Origin: AP-15 sp963732095
Lineage (GTDB): Bacteria > Pseudomonadota > Alphaproteobacteria > ATCC43930 > CGMCC-115725
Direction of reading: 5' to 3'
DNA: 64,000 nt
Assembly: GCA_963732095.1 (NCBI GenBank)
Contig: CAVSZA010000065.1
Coordinates: forward strand, 1 to 64,000
Part shown: positions 1-7,737 of the stretch, one piece after another
Layout of the letters: the number at the start of each line of letters is the position of its first letter
Numbering within the stretch: position 1 is the stretch's first letter
Program-made: the position numbers and the translations under genes
The notes under the pieces: generated by a model
What the model was told of the DNA's origin: nothing
Database searches by the model: none
Seen by the model: the letters and a program-made list of their open reading frames with translations, nothing else

Positions 1-682
1 GCACCTTCCCCGTCACGTCAGTGTCGCGGGCCTCGAGCATCTCGCGCTGCGTTACCGAGAAGAGCACCTGCATCGGGTCGTCTTTGACGACAGTTGCGAG
101 CACACCGGAATCCGGCCCGACCAGATTGCCGGGCGACACCGCCGGCCGCCCAATCCGCCCGCCGATCGGCGATTTGATGTCGGTATAGGAAAGCTGGATC
201 TGGGCGTCGCGGAGGTTCGCCTCGGCTTCCATGACCGCGGCCTTGGCCTGACCCTGCTCGGCCGTGCGCTGGTCGAGCTGAGCGGCCGGGGCGTTGCCCT
301 TGCGGGTCAGCTCGGCGGTGCGCGCCAATTGCTGGTCGGCATTGGCGAGCGTCGCCTGCGCTGAGGCGAGCTGCGCCTTGCGCTGGTCGACTGCGGCCTC
401 AAACGGCTCCTTCTCGATTGTGAAAACGACCTGGCCCTCTTTGACCCCGTCGCCGTCCTTGAACAAGCGGGGACCGAGGAAACCCGTCACGCGCGCCCGC
501 AGATCGACCTTTTCCAGCGCCTCCGCGCGTCCGACAAACTCCGCCTGTTTGGTCATCGACCGCAGCTCGGCCGGCTGGACCAGGACGGCCGGCGGCGGCC
601 CGCCCTGCTGCGCGTTCGCCGGAAGGCCAATCAGCACCGCAGCCGCCGTGGTGAAGACGACGACAAAATGTCTCGGTATCAT
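1..682 (-). CDS. RND efflux periplasmic adaptor (HlyD/AcrA type), 3' part outside window
   Basis: Membrane-fusion subunit that links an inner-membrane RND pump to the outer-membrane channel. The start ATG at 682 is followed by a signal peptide (about residues 1-24, ending ANA-QQG). A lipoyl-like half with the conserved VDLRARVTGFL segment comes next, then an alanine- and glutamine-rich helical hairpin (about 80-150), then the second lipoyl half (IKSPIGGRIGR). At the window edge the reading frame reaches DPMQVLFSVTQREM, the usual start of the beta-barrel region in AcrA/MexA proteins. About 227 codons are present; the family is normally 350-400 residues, so the gene runs off the left edge, where an RND pump gene would be expected. 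The family call is from sequence; the substrate cannot be told. Confidence 0.9.
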   Translation of the reverse strand, partial: MIPRHFVVVFTTAAAVLIGLPANAQQGGPPPAVLVQPAELRSMTKQAEFVGRAEALEKVDLRARVTGFLGPRLFKDGDGVKEGQVVFTIEKEPFEAAVDQRKAQLASAQATLANADQQLARTAELTRKGNAPAAQLDQRTAEQGQAKAAVMEAEANLRDAQIQLSYTDIKSPIGGRIGRPAVSPGNLVGPDSGVLATVVKDDPMQVLFSVTQREMLEARDTDVTGKV

Positions 683-794
683 CAAATCCCCCAACCGCGG
701 CCAAACCGCCGATGCGCAAACTACTCCAACCTTCCTTCAGGATCTGAAAATACTTCCGTCGTCCCGGCGAAGGAAACAGGTGACGAGCCGGATC

Positions 795-1463
795 TCAACC
801 CAGCATAGAGACTTTGCCGGTTGCGAGATCGTAATAGGCGGCGACGATTTTGAGCTGGTTTTTCTTGATCTGCTCGGCGAGGACAGGTGAGGCTTGGCGC
901 AGCAGCGCCGCCTGGATTTCAGCGTTTGCCTTGATCGCAGCCGTTAAATCGGGGCCGGCCTGGTCGATAGCTGGGCGGATATAGGGATAGAGCGTGCTGA
1001 TCTGCCCGGGGACCTCTTCGCCTTTAATCGCGGCATGGACGGCCCCGCAATCGGCGTGACCCAGCACCATGATCGCCTTGGTGCCGAGTACCGCGGCCCC
1101 GTATTCGAGGCTGCCGATAACCGCCGCGGTAGCGATATTGCCGGCAACCCTGGTAACAAAAATACGTCCGATGCTTTGATCGAAGATCAGCTCGACGGGC
1201 ACCCGCGAATCCGCGCAGGACAGCACGGCGGCGAACGGCTCTTGTTTGTCGACCGTCTTTGCTCTCAATACCTTCAGGTCTTCATTGAACGAGGTCATGC
1301 GGCCTTCGGCAAAACGACCGTTGCCTTCGATCAGCTGCTGCAGCGCCGCCTCGGGGGTCGGTGAGGTTTGCGCCGATATAGGACGCTCATAGACCCCGAC
1401 AAACGCCGCCGTTGCCGCTCCTGCCAGGGTCCCGCGGAAGAGTTCACGCCTCGAATACGCCAT
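795..1463 (-). CDS. Exported beta-carbonic anhydrase
   Basis: Interconverts CO2 and bicarbonate. The 222-residue protein begins MAYSRRELFRG, a twin-arginine-like signal followed by an alanine-rich hydrophobic stretch, so Tat export to the periplasm is likely. The beta-class zinc site is complete: Cys83 with the Asp85/Arg87 dyad in SCADSRVP, and His136 and Cys139 in GHADCG. The reading frame is open further upstream to 1754, but that part encodes the neighbouring SMR transporter in a shifted frame. The start at 1463 is chosen because the signal peptide begins there and it sits after a GGACGAGGAT purine-rich stretch. It lies 112 bp upstream of the RND adaptor gene on the same strand. Family assignment is firm; export is inferred. 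Confidence 0.92.
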   Translation of the reverse strand: MAYSRRELFRGTLAGAATAAFVGVYERPISAQTSPTPEAALQQLIEGNGRFAEGRMTSFNEDLKVLRAKTVDKQEPFAAVLSCADSRVPVELIFDQSIGRIFVTRVAGNIATAAVIGSLEYGAAVLGTKAIMVLGHADCGAVHAAIKGEEVPGQISTLYPYIRPAIDQAGPDLTAAIKANAEIQAALLRQASPVLAEQIKKNQLKIVAAYYDLATGKVSMLG

Positions 1464-1482
1464 CGCCGATCCTCGTCCTTGT

Positions 1483-1798
1483 TCAGTGGGCCAGCTCGAG
1501 TGTAACGACCCCGCGCTGATCAGCACGACGCCGAGATAGCGTCCCAAACTGCCCGGGTCGCCAAACAGCCAAATCCCGATCAAAAAGGTCCCTGCGGCGC
1601 CGATGCCGGTCCATACCGCATAGGCCGTGCCGAGCGCGATTTCTTTCTGCGCAAGAAAGAGGAGTGCGCCGCTGATTACCATCGAATAAACTGCCAGCAT
1701 AACTCCGACAAGCGGTCTTCCGGCTCCTGCGCCCCTTTCAAACCGACTGGCCAACCGATTTCGAACAACCCGGCAGTGAAGAGATACAACCAGCTCAT
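1483..1798 (-). pseudogene. SMR-family (SugE/EmrE-like) transporter with two frameshifts
   Basis: Small multidrug resistance proteins are four-helix exporters of quaternary ammonium or guanidinium compounds. From ATG 1798 the frame reads MSWLYLFTAGLFEIGWPVGLK, the standard SugE-type helix 1 with its essential Glu. Around 1735 the homology passes to a second frame (MVISGALLFLAQ then GTAYAVWTGIGAAGT and IWLFGDP), and near 1515 to a third frame that ends in VVTLELAH and a TGA at 1483-1485. The whole span would encode about 105 residues, normal for the family. The second shift sits at a GGGG run. Because all conserved segments are intact, sequencing error is as possible as true loss. It starts 14 bp after the SDR stop. 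Confidence 0.8.
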
Positions 1799-1811
1799 AG
1801 CGACATCCCGC

Positions 1812-2672
1812 TCATAGGCCGACCAGCCGTGCACTCTCGTCCCATAAACGGCGAGCCAGACCGCGGTCCAGCGCCGCCGGGTCCGGCGACGTTAGGGCTT
1901 TGCGAATGACATAGCCGCCGTGAAACGGTTTGGGATCCGGAACCGTAGCGAGAAATACCGGTGTCTCGGCGCCCTTCTCAGGGCTGAGCATAAAAGGCTT
2001 CGCGATCCGCCATCCCAGCTCTGCAAGGCCACCGCGCTGGCCGATGGCGGTGGCGACCATGCCCGGATGGAGGCAGGTGGGGACGACCTCCCCGGGATCG
2101 AGCCGCGAGGCCAGCTCCCGGGTGAAGAGGATGTTGCAGAGCTTGGAGCGGCCATAGGCTCTCATCATCGTCCAATCGGCCGGGCGCGTCATATCGGCGA
2201 TATCGAGCCGGTTGCGGCGATGCGCCTCCGATGCGACGGTGACGATGCGCGCCGGCGCCGAGGCCTTGAGGCGGTCCAGCAGCAAATTGGTCAACAGGAA
2301 CGGCGCGAGATGATTAACCGCAAAGGTCAGCTCGAAACCGTCCGCCGAAAGTCGGTATTGCGGCGAAAACAGGCCGGCATTGTTGACCAGCACGTCGAGC
2401 CGGTTATGCCCGGCCAGAATCTCGTCCGCCAGCCGGCGCACTTCGGCGAGACGCGAAAAATCGGCGAGCGCCATATCGACCCGGTCCGAGCCCGAGCGCT
2501 CGACGACCCACCGGCGCGCCTGCTCGGTCCGCGCACGGTCGCGGCCCGTCATCACGACCCGCATCCCGGCGCGCGCGAGACCCAGCGCGGTGTGCAGCCC
2601 GATCCCGGAACTCGCCCCCGTCACGACGGCGACCCGCCGCGCCCTGTCTTCAGCCGAGGAAATCACCCTCAT
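1812..2672 (-). CDS. Short-chain dehydrogenase/reductase, retinol-dehydrogenase-like
   Basis: NAD(P)-dependent oxidoreductase of 286 residues. The cofactor-binding TGASSGIG motif lies at 18-25, the structural NNAG at 97-100, the catalytic serine region (VTVASEAH) near 143-150 and the YGRSK catalytic Tyr/Lys at 173-177. The extended variant with an R-N-R-L-D insert after the serine and a C-terminal region without a transmembrane helix resembles the WWOX/retinol dehydrogenase-like SDRs common in bacteria. Substrate is unknown. It is the first gene of a leftward run with the SMR and carbonic anhydrase genes, and lies directly beside the repeat and IS region. Confidence 0.88.
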   Translation of the reverse strand: MRVISSAEDRARRVAVVTGASSGIGLHTALGLARAGMRVVMTGRDRARTEQARRWVVERSGSDRVDMALADFSRLAEVRRLADEILAGHNRLDVLVNNAGLFSPQYRLSADGFELTFAVNHLAPFLLTNLLLDRLKASAPARIVTVASEAHRRNRLDIADMTRPADWTMMRAYGRSKLCNILFTRELASRLDPGEVVPTCLHPGMVATAIGQRGGLAELGWRIAKPFMLSPEKGAETPVFLATVPDPKPFHGGYVIRKALTSPDPAALDRGLARRLWDESARLVGL

Positions 2673-2720
2673 AACACTCTAGCGGTACGGATCAGACACT
2701 TGGCATCGGTACACGCCATC

Positions 2721-2772
2721 GAGATTGCTGCGCTGCGCTCGCAATGTCCTTGTAAGTGGTTGTCATTGCGAG
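2721..2772. repeat. REP-type repeat (GAAGCAATC family), rearranged
   Basis: Contains GATTGCTGCGCTGCGCTCGC, the inverted form of the common alphaproteobacterial repeat whose core reads GCGAGGAGCGAAGCGACGAAGCAATC, followed by GTCATTGCGAG, its left half in the opposite orientation. Three related copies occur at 7484-7510, 8167-8190 and 8299-8332, so the family brackets the IS-rich segment. Confidence 0.7.
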
Positions 2773-2844
2773 TTTATCACCGGACGGCGGCCGACCCGCG
2801 CTGGATGAAACCGGCGGGAAGGCCTGCGGCGGTGCTATGATGGT

Positions 2845-3000
2845 GCTGCCGTCGGATAGAGGTTGACGCTCCTTGGAGCCGGAGAGCCCGGTTGCGAGTT
2901 GGACCGGCGGAGCCTCGAAGACCCCCACTGGTGCCACGGGCGGCAACGCCCCGGAGCGCGCTTGTTAGATTTCGCTTGGTTGGAGGCTCCCACCCCGACG
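2845..3000 (+). ncRNA. Candidate IS110 bridge RNA (degraded copy)
   Basis: Noncoding leader between the left end and the transposase start of the degraded element. It aligns with the leader of the intact copy (5961-6126) through blocks such as GAGCCCG, GCCCCGGAGC and TAGATTTCG, separated by variable stretches. IS110-group elements are known to express a structured bridge RNA from this position, with loops pairing to target and donor DNA. Conservation of a noncoding leader together with variable internal patches fits that role. No fold was computed. Confidence 0.5.
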
Positions 3001-3793
3001 GCGCCGGTATGGAGGAGACAGCGTGGAGGTAATGCAGCGCCGGGTAGCCGGTCTCGATGTCCATAAGGAGACGGTCGTGGCCTGCGTGCGGGTCACGGCC
3101 GGCCGCAGGCCAACGCGCGACTGCCGAACGTTCACCACCACAACACAGGGTCTGCCACCTTTGGAATTGCTGGTGGAATTGCTGGGGTGGTTGACGGCGA
3201 GCCGGGTCACGCATGTCGCGATGGAAGCGACCCGGCGTGTATTGGACGCCGGTGTGGAAGATCCTGAGCGAGGGTGACTTCACCCGGCATGAACGGTGCC
3301 ATGTGGATCGCCGATCTGCTGGCCTGCGGTCTGCTCAAGGCGAGTTTCGTGCCGCCCGAAGAGATCCAGGAACTGCGCTCGCTGATGCGCACCCGCAAGC
3401 AACTGGTGCGCGAGCAGACGCGGCATGTCCAACGCATCGAGAAGACGCTCGAAGAGGCCAACATCAACCCGGGATTTAATCCGGGGGACCTGATGGGGGT
3501 GAGCGGTCGGCGGATGATCGAAGCCATGATTCCCACGGGTCATGTGTGGATGGCCCGCGGCTCGCAAGGATTTTTTCGCGTGCCGGCAACTGAAGGTCGC
3601 TTGCGGTCATGTGTCCGGCCTGTGGTCGCGGCCGGTGGCCGCAGGCCCTGATGGGTTCCGTGGGATCGAGGCCTTGATCAAGCCCGCGGGGTCGCGTTGC
3701 CCCATGACCCGTGACAGGTATCCCTCGACCCGTCAGTTGACCGACGATGCCATCACGCGTTTTCACCCTCGCAAGTCTTGGTGGTTCAAAGTC

Positions 3794-3932
3794 CAGTTTC
3801 TTTGTTCGATCAGCGAGCCGTTTCTCCGTCCCGACCTGATTTCCGCACGGCGCCGCGCGCAGCCGCGGTCAAGACTGGCCGCAGGCCACCGCCGCAGGCG
3901 GCGCGCAGCGGTGTTGACGGCGGTGAGCACGG
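3794..3932 (+). repeat. 140-bp repeat, copy A (inverted copy at 7592-7734)
   Basis: Begins CAGTTTCTTTGTTCGATC and ends GAGCACGGCG. The reverse complement of 7592-7734 matches it along its whole length with scattered differences. The middle contains GCGGTCAAGACTGGCCGCAGG followed by GCGGCGCG and a second, quasi-inverted GTTGACGGC, so it can fold. It lies immediately 3' of the nested transposase stop (3935). No coding potential is evident. Confidence 0.75.
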
Positions 3933-3934
3933 CG

Positions 3935-5024
3935 TCAGGCTCCGGCCAGGTCGGGGCACGGCTGATCCTGCCGTGGCCGGCGATAGGCTTGCTGGCGCAT
4001 CATCACCGCCCAACCGATGCGCGCCATCTTGTTGGCGAGCGCGCAGGCGGCGAGCTTGCGCTCCTTGGTTGCGAGCAATTTGACCAGCCAGGGATCCTGC
4101 TGGGCTCGCTTGCTGCACAGCACCGACATGGCGCCGTTGACGAGCAGTCGGCGCAGGTAACCGTTGCCGCGCTTGCTGATCGGACCCAGTTTGACCGCGG
4201 CCTGCGCCGGGGCAGGCTCTTTCCTCCCGTCCCGTCCTGCCGCGGTACCAGACCGAGCGAGGCGGAGAAGTGCCGGCCGCTGCCGAAGGCGGCGGGGTCA
4301 ACGGCGATCGCTGCCATGGCACTAGACAGGATCGGTCCGTAGCCGGGAATGGTGATCAGGTGCCGGCAGGTCTGATTGCTGCCGCCCCAGTGGAGGATCT
4401 GCTTGTCGACGATCCCGATGCGCCGCTCGAGCCCGCACAAGGTCTCCACGATCGCCAGCAAGCCCTCGTGCAGCGGCGTCGGGATAGGCTGGTCTGCCGG
4501 ATCGGCGAGGATCGCCACGAGTTCGCCGACGTGATGCGGACCTTCGGCGACGACGATGCCAAACTCCGCCATCAGCCCGCGCAACGTGTTGATCAGCATG
4601 GTGCGCTGCTTGATCACCATCTCGCGCACCCCTGTTCGGGCCAGGGGCAGGCTCTGGTGAATGCCAGCGGCCGCTTGCGGCGCCTCGGTCTTGATCGCGA
4701 CAAACCGCATCGATGGCCGGCTCGCCGCCTCGCAGATCGCCGCGGCATCCGCCGGGTCGTTCTTGTTGCGCCGCACATAGGCTTTCGCATAGGCCGGCGG
4801 GATCAGCCGCACGTCATGGCCCAGCTTGGCGATCTCCCGGGCCCAGTAATGCGCCGTCGCGCACGCCTCCATCCCGACCAGGCAGGGCGGCAGCTTGGCA
4901 AGGAACGCCAGAACCTGCCTCCGACGCACCGCGCGACGCAGCGTCACTGCCCCAATGCATCAACTCCATGCACCTGAAACACCGCTTTGGCCAGATCCAG
5001 CTTAATCGTTGTAACCTGCTTCAT
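3935..5024 (-). pseudogene. IS110-family transposase of the nested element, two frameshifts
   Basis: Starts at ATG 5024 with MKQVTTIKLDLAKAVFQVHG. A frame change at a GGGGCAGTGACG stretch near 4945 leads into LRRAVRRRQVLAFLAKLPPC, MEACATAHYWARE and the RNKNDPADAAAICEA segment, which supply the DEDD residues. A second change near 4210-4240, at a short palindrome, leads to the normal C-terminus (LVNGAMSVLCSKRAQQDPW to the stop at 3935). All three frames are used, so it cannot make a full protein. This transposase is only distantly similar to the host and to the intact copy. Confidence 0.85.
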
Positions 5025-5105
5025 GGATGGCTCCCGTCTGTTGGCGTTGTCGACAACCCAACTTTGGCACATAGATGCCGTGAGGGGGCCATCCACCCCA
5101 TCAAG

Positions 5106-5128
5106 CCCGTGGGCTGAAGGCCCACGGG
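5106..5128. repeat. Perfect hairpin (REP-like), copy 1
   Basis: Nine-base arms CCCGTGGGC and GCCCACGGG flank a TGAAG loop, preceded by ATCAAG. The same hairpin with the same loop occurs at 7940-7960 on the other strand, inside another IS110 transposase remnant. It lies at the outer edge of the nested element. Confidence 0.75.
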
Positions 5129-5960
5129 AAGCGCGACCCGCACCGGCTGGCGGCATTAGCTGAGCACAGCGTCAAGGCGTCGCCCCGGGTGCTCCCCAGG
5201 ACGCTGCATGACGCGCTGCAGGGCCGGCTGCGCGACCATCACCGTTTTCTGCTGCAGCTGCATCTGCGGCAATGGGATGCGCTCGATGCGGCGATCCGGC
5301 AGATCGATGAGCAGGTCGCTGACCAGATCGAACGCGCGGACGAAGAGGCCGCCGACGGGCCGCCGCCCTTTCGCGAACTGATCCCTCGCCTGTGCGCAAT
5401 CCCCGGCGTCAGCGTCCTGTCGGCGACCGCCATCCTGGCCGAGATCGGCCGCGACATGAGCCGCTTTCCGACTGTTGGACATCTCACCGCTTGGGCCGGG
5501 CTGTGCCCCGGCCACAACGAGAGTGCCAGCAAACGCAAACCTTCGCGCCTGCGCAAAGGCGCTCCTTGGCTCAAGACCATGCTCGTGCAATGTGCCTGGG
5601 CCGCCAAACGCGCCAAGCACAGCTACTACAGCGCGCAGTTCCACCGCCTGTGCGGCCGGCGCGGGCCGCAGAAGGCGATCTGCGCTGTTGCTGCTTCGAT
5701 CCTCACCGCCATCTAGCACATGGTGCAATCCGGCACGTCGCATCGCGACCTGGGCGCCGACTACTTCGACCGCCGCACACCCGAAGCCAAAGCCGAGCGT
5801 CTGGTGGCCCAGCTCGCCAGGCTCGGCTACGCGGCACAACTCCAACCGCTCGCCGAGGCAGCATGATACTCCAATCATGCTACATTGCCGAGGTTTCTTG
5901 TTAGCCCCCCACCGAAGTCCCCGACCCGCAGGATATGAAACGGGTTGGGGTGTTGGGTAA

Positions 5961-6126
5961 GCTGCCGTCGCGCCGTCGGCGCAAAGGTCGGTGTCATCTT
6001 GGTGCGAGCGAGCCCGTCAGTTAGTCGGACCCGGAATCCTTGAGCACCCCAGATTGTGTCACGGGTTGGCGACAGCCCCGGAGCACGAGTTCTAGATTTC
6101 GACAACGAGGGTTCCAAGCCGACGGC
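5961..6126 (+). ncRNA. Candidate IS110 bridge RNA (intact copy)
   Basis: About 165 nt of noncoding leader upstream of the transposase RBS, conserved in blocks with 2845-3000. The shared elements are GAGCCCG, CACGGG, GCCCCGGAGC, CTAGATTTCG or its variant TTAGATTTCG, and CCGACGGC. Size and position match the bridge RNA of IS110-group elements. The variable patches between blocks would be the expected places for donor- and target-pairing loops. Structure and pairing were not calculated. Confidence 0.55.
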
Positions 6127-6141
6127 ATTTAAGGAGAAGCG

Positions 6142-7380
6142 ATGGAAGTTCTGCATCCGCATTGTGCTGGCCTTGATGTTCACAAGGATACAGTGGTGGC
6201 TTGCGTGCGTCATATGGTGGACGGCGCGGTGAAGAGAGAAGTCCGCACGTTCAAGACGACGACCAAGGATCTCATGGCATTGTCGGAATGGTTGTCGGCC
6301 GAAGGCTGCACGCATGTCGCCATGGAAGCGACGGGCATTTACTGGAAGCCGGTATGGCATATTCTTGCAGACGGCGAGTTCAACCTGGTGCTAGCGAACG
6401 CCGCGCATGTTAAGAACGTGCCGGGCCGCAAGACCGACGTCAATGACGCCACTTGGTTAGCCGATCTGATGGCACATGGGTTGATCCGAGGCAGCTTCGT
6501 CCCGGACGAACCGACGCAGGAGATGCGCAATTTCTTGCGAACCCGCAAGCAGTTCGTCCGTGAGCGGAGCAGTCATGTCCAGCGGATCCAGAAGACACTG
6601 GAGGATGCCAACATCAAGCTCGATTCGGTCATCACCGACATCATGGGCCTCTCCGGCCGCCGGATGATCGAGGCTTTGATCGCCGGTGAGACCGATCCGT
6701 TCGCATTGGCGGTCCTGGCCCACCGGCGCATCCGGGCATCGCAAGCCGAGCTTGAGGCGGCGCTGCGTGGCCGGGTGACTGACCATCATCGGTTTATGCT
6801 GCGGCTGCTCCTCCAACATATCGATGCGATCGACGCCGCCATCGGCCAGATCGATCAGGAGGTCGACGCCCATGTCGAGCCCTTTCGCAGCGCGATCGAG
6901 ATCCTGAGCTCCATCCCCGGTGTCAGCGATCTCAGCGCCGGGGTCATTGTTGCCGAGATCGGCATCGACATGAACCGCTTCCCGACCGAAGGTCATTTGA
7001 TCTCATGGGCCGGCCTGTGTCCCAGGAACGACGAAAGCGCCGGCAAGCGTCGATCCACCCGCATGCGCAAGGGCGCCCCTTGGCTGAAAACCACCCTCAT
7101 CCAATGCGCCTGGGCCGCCGCAAGAACCAAGGGCAGCTACCTTCAGGCCCAGTTCCAGCGTTTGCGAGCCCGACGAGGAGCGAAGAAGGCGATCGGCGCC
7201 GTTGCTGCATCGGTTCTCACCGCTGCGTACCACATGCTAAAGAACGGCACTCTGTACGAGGACCTCGGCGCCCACCACTTCGATAGCCGTGCGAAAGGCA
7301 AGCAAGTCCTTCGCCTCGTCAGCCGCATCCAAAACCTTGGCTTTGCCGTCCAGATCACGCCAATCGGGGCAGCAGCATGA
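6142..7380 (+). CDS. IS110-family transposase (bridge-RNA-type recombinase)
   Basis: A 412-residue full-length DEDD/Tnp20 recombinase that would catalyse excision and insertion of its own element. The RuvC-like half shows Asp12 (GLDVHKD), Glu62 (VAMEATGIYW), Asp99 and Asp102 (RKTDVNDATW). A helical region (about 125-250) follows. The C-terminal Tnp20 domain has the IPGVSDLSAGVIVAEIG and WAGLCPRNDESAGKRR segments, with Ser299 in the position of the family's catalytic serine. ATG 6142 follows AAGGAGAAGCG, a good ribosome site. No frameshift or stop was seen, unlike the three neighbouring relatives, so this copy could be active. Confidence 0.93.
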   Translation: MEVLHPHCAGLDVHKDTVVACVRHMVDGAVKREVRTFKTTTKDLMALSEWLSAEGCTHVAMEATGIYWKPVWHILADGEFNLVLANAAHVKNVPGRKTDVNDATWLADLMAHGLIRGSFVPDEPTQEMRNFLRTRKQFVRERSSHVQRIQKTLEDANIKLDSVITDIMGLSGRRMIEALIAGETDPFALAVLAHRRIRASQAELEAALRGRVTDHHRFMLRLLLQHIDAIDAAIGQIDQEVDAHVEPFRSAIEILSSIPGVSDLSAGVIVAEIGIDMNRFPTEGHLISWAGLCPRNDESAGKRRSTRMRKGAPWLKTTLIQCAWAAARTKGSYLQAQFQRLRARRGAKKAIGAVAASVLTAAYHMLKNGTLYEDLGAHHFDSRAKGKQVLRLVSRIQNLGFAVQITPIGAAA

Positions 7381-7450
7381 TGTCGTTACCACAAGCCCTG
7401 ACGTCCAGCCGGCCCAGCCGCTGGATTCACATGCCGCCGGACGGCGGCAG

Positions 7451-7474
7451 AATCGAGGGCAGTCGCCCTCGATT
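7451..7474 (+). terminator. Hairpin downstream of IS110 transposase, terminator-like
   Basis: Ten-base arms AATCGAGGGC and GCCCTCGATT with a four-base loop, followed by TGTTTC. The T-run is weak, so it may be a repeat hairpin rather than a working terminator. A second hairpin (GCCGCC-GGA-CGGCGGC) lies just upstream. Confidence 0.4.
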
Positions 7475-7483
7475 TGTTTCGTT

Positions 7484-7510
7484 CTAGGAGCAAAGCGACG
7501 AAGCAATCCC
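7484..7510 (+). repeat. REP-type repeat (GAAGCAATC family)
   Basis: CTAGGAGCAAAGCGACGAAG followed by CAATCCC, close to the copy at 8299-8332. Part of a repeat family dispersed through this IS-rich region. Confidence 0.75.
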
Positions 7511-7591
7511 GAGCCGCTGAGCGCTCGCTCGGTCGAGCAACTGTGTTTGCGGGGGGTGGTGACGACGTCCTCCCGACCCTGGGGAGCATGG

Positions 7592-7734
7592 CGCCGTGCT
7601 CGCCGCCGTCAAGACCGCGGCGCGCCGCCTACGGCGGTGGCCTGCGGCCAGTCTTGACCGCGGCGGCGCGCGCCGCCCGGTGCAGTTTTGCAGGTCGGGA
7701 CGGAGAAACGGTGCCCGATCGAACAAAGAAACTG
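7592..7734 (-). repeat. 140-bp repeat, copy B (inverted relative to 3794-3932)
   Basis: Read on the minus strand it starts CAGTTTCTTTGTTCGATC and ends GAGCACGGCG, matching copy A with scattered substitutions. It has internal GTCAAGAC/GTCTTGAC inverted repeats. It lies next to the stop of the 7738-8165 transposase remnant, so both copies adjoin IS110 transposase 3' ends. Confidence 0.75.
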
Positions 7735-7737
7735 CCC

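Larger units (their letters stand above)
3532..5128 (-). mobile_element. Second IS110-type element nested inside the first, opposite strand
   Basis: The host transposase is split between MIEAMI (ending 3531) and its continuation at about 5126. The intervening roughly 1.6 kb carries a leftward transposase of another IS110 branch. The octamer CCCACGGG occurs at both junctions (3532-3539 and 5121-5128); the right copy is one arm of a perfect hairpin. Whether the octamer marks the true ends or a palindromic target cannot be settled here. The left part (3540-3930) also holds the 140-bp repeat described at 3794. Confidence 0.65.
2845..5866 (+). mobile_element. Degraded IS110-family element carrying a nested second element
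   Basis: The left boundary is taken where similarity to the leader of the intact copy at 5961 begins (shared GCTGCCGTCG); the right boundary is just after the transposase stop at 5864-5866. Without the roughly 1.6-kb insert (about 3532-5128) the element would be about 1.43 kb, the same as the intact copy. The two elements are diverged relatives, not recent duplicates. Exact ends are not certain because IS110 elements lack terminal inverted repeats. Confidence 0.75.
3023..5866 (+). pseudogene. IS110-family transposase, frameshifted, deleted and interrupted
   Basis: The N-terminal piece (GTG 3023) reads MEVMQRRVAGLDVHKETVV, the RuvC-like DEDD start of IS110 transposases. A one-base gain near 3233 (ACCCGGC for ACCGGC) shifts the frame after HVAMEAT. 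About 55-60 bp are missing near 3290 (the segment carrying the RKTDVND Asp residues in the intact copy). The frame then continues through MWIADLLACGLLKASF to GVSGRRMIEAMI at about 3531. The C-terminal part resumes at about 5126 with KRDPHRLAALAEHS and carries the PGVSVLSATAILAEIG and WAGLCPGHNESASKRK segments. A TAG at 5714-5716 stops it before the final 50 codons, which are still readable to TGA 5866. Clearly dead. Confidence 0.88.
5961..7382 (+). mobile_element. Intact IS110-family insertion sequence
   Basis: About 1.42 kb, consisting of a conserved noncoding leader and one full-length transposase. The left end is set where similarity with the degraded copy begins (GCTGCCGTCG). The right end is set just after the transposase stop, where the two copies cease to match (GCAGCATGAT shared, then different). 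There is no terminal inverted repeat, as expected for the family. It lies about 95 bp downstream of the degraded relative. Confidence 0.8.

Noticed and set aside
795..1754. A 319-residue fusion of an SMR transporter and carbonic anhydrase
   Set aside because: The N-terminal part is the middle of the SMR gene read in a shifted frame; the carbonic anhydrase has its own signal peptide and start at 1463.
1920..2840. A 306-codon open frame on the plus strand opposite the SDR gene
   Set aside because: Arg/His-rich composition without family resemblance; it is the complement of a well-conserved SDR. The same applies to the other long opposite-strand frames in this GC-rich window (for example 14385-16046, 50040-51476 and 60100-61101).
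5106..5128. Hairpin read as a transcription terminator
   Set aside because: No T-run follows and a second copy lies inside a coding frame; a repeat is the better explanation.
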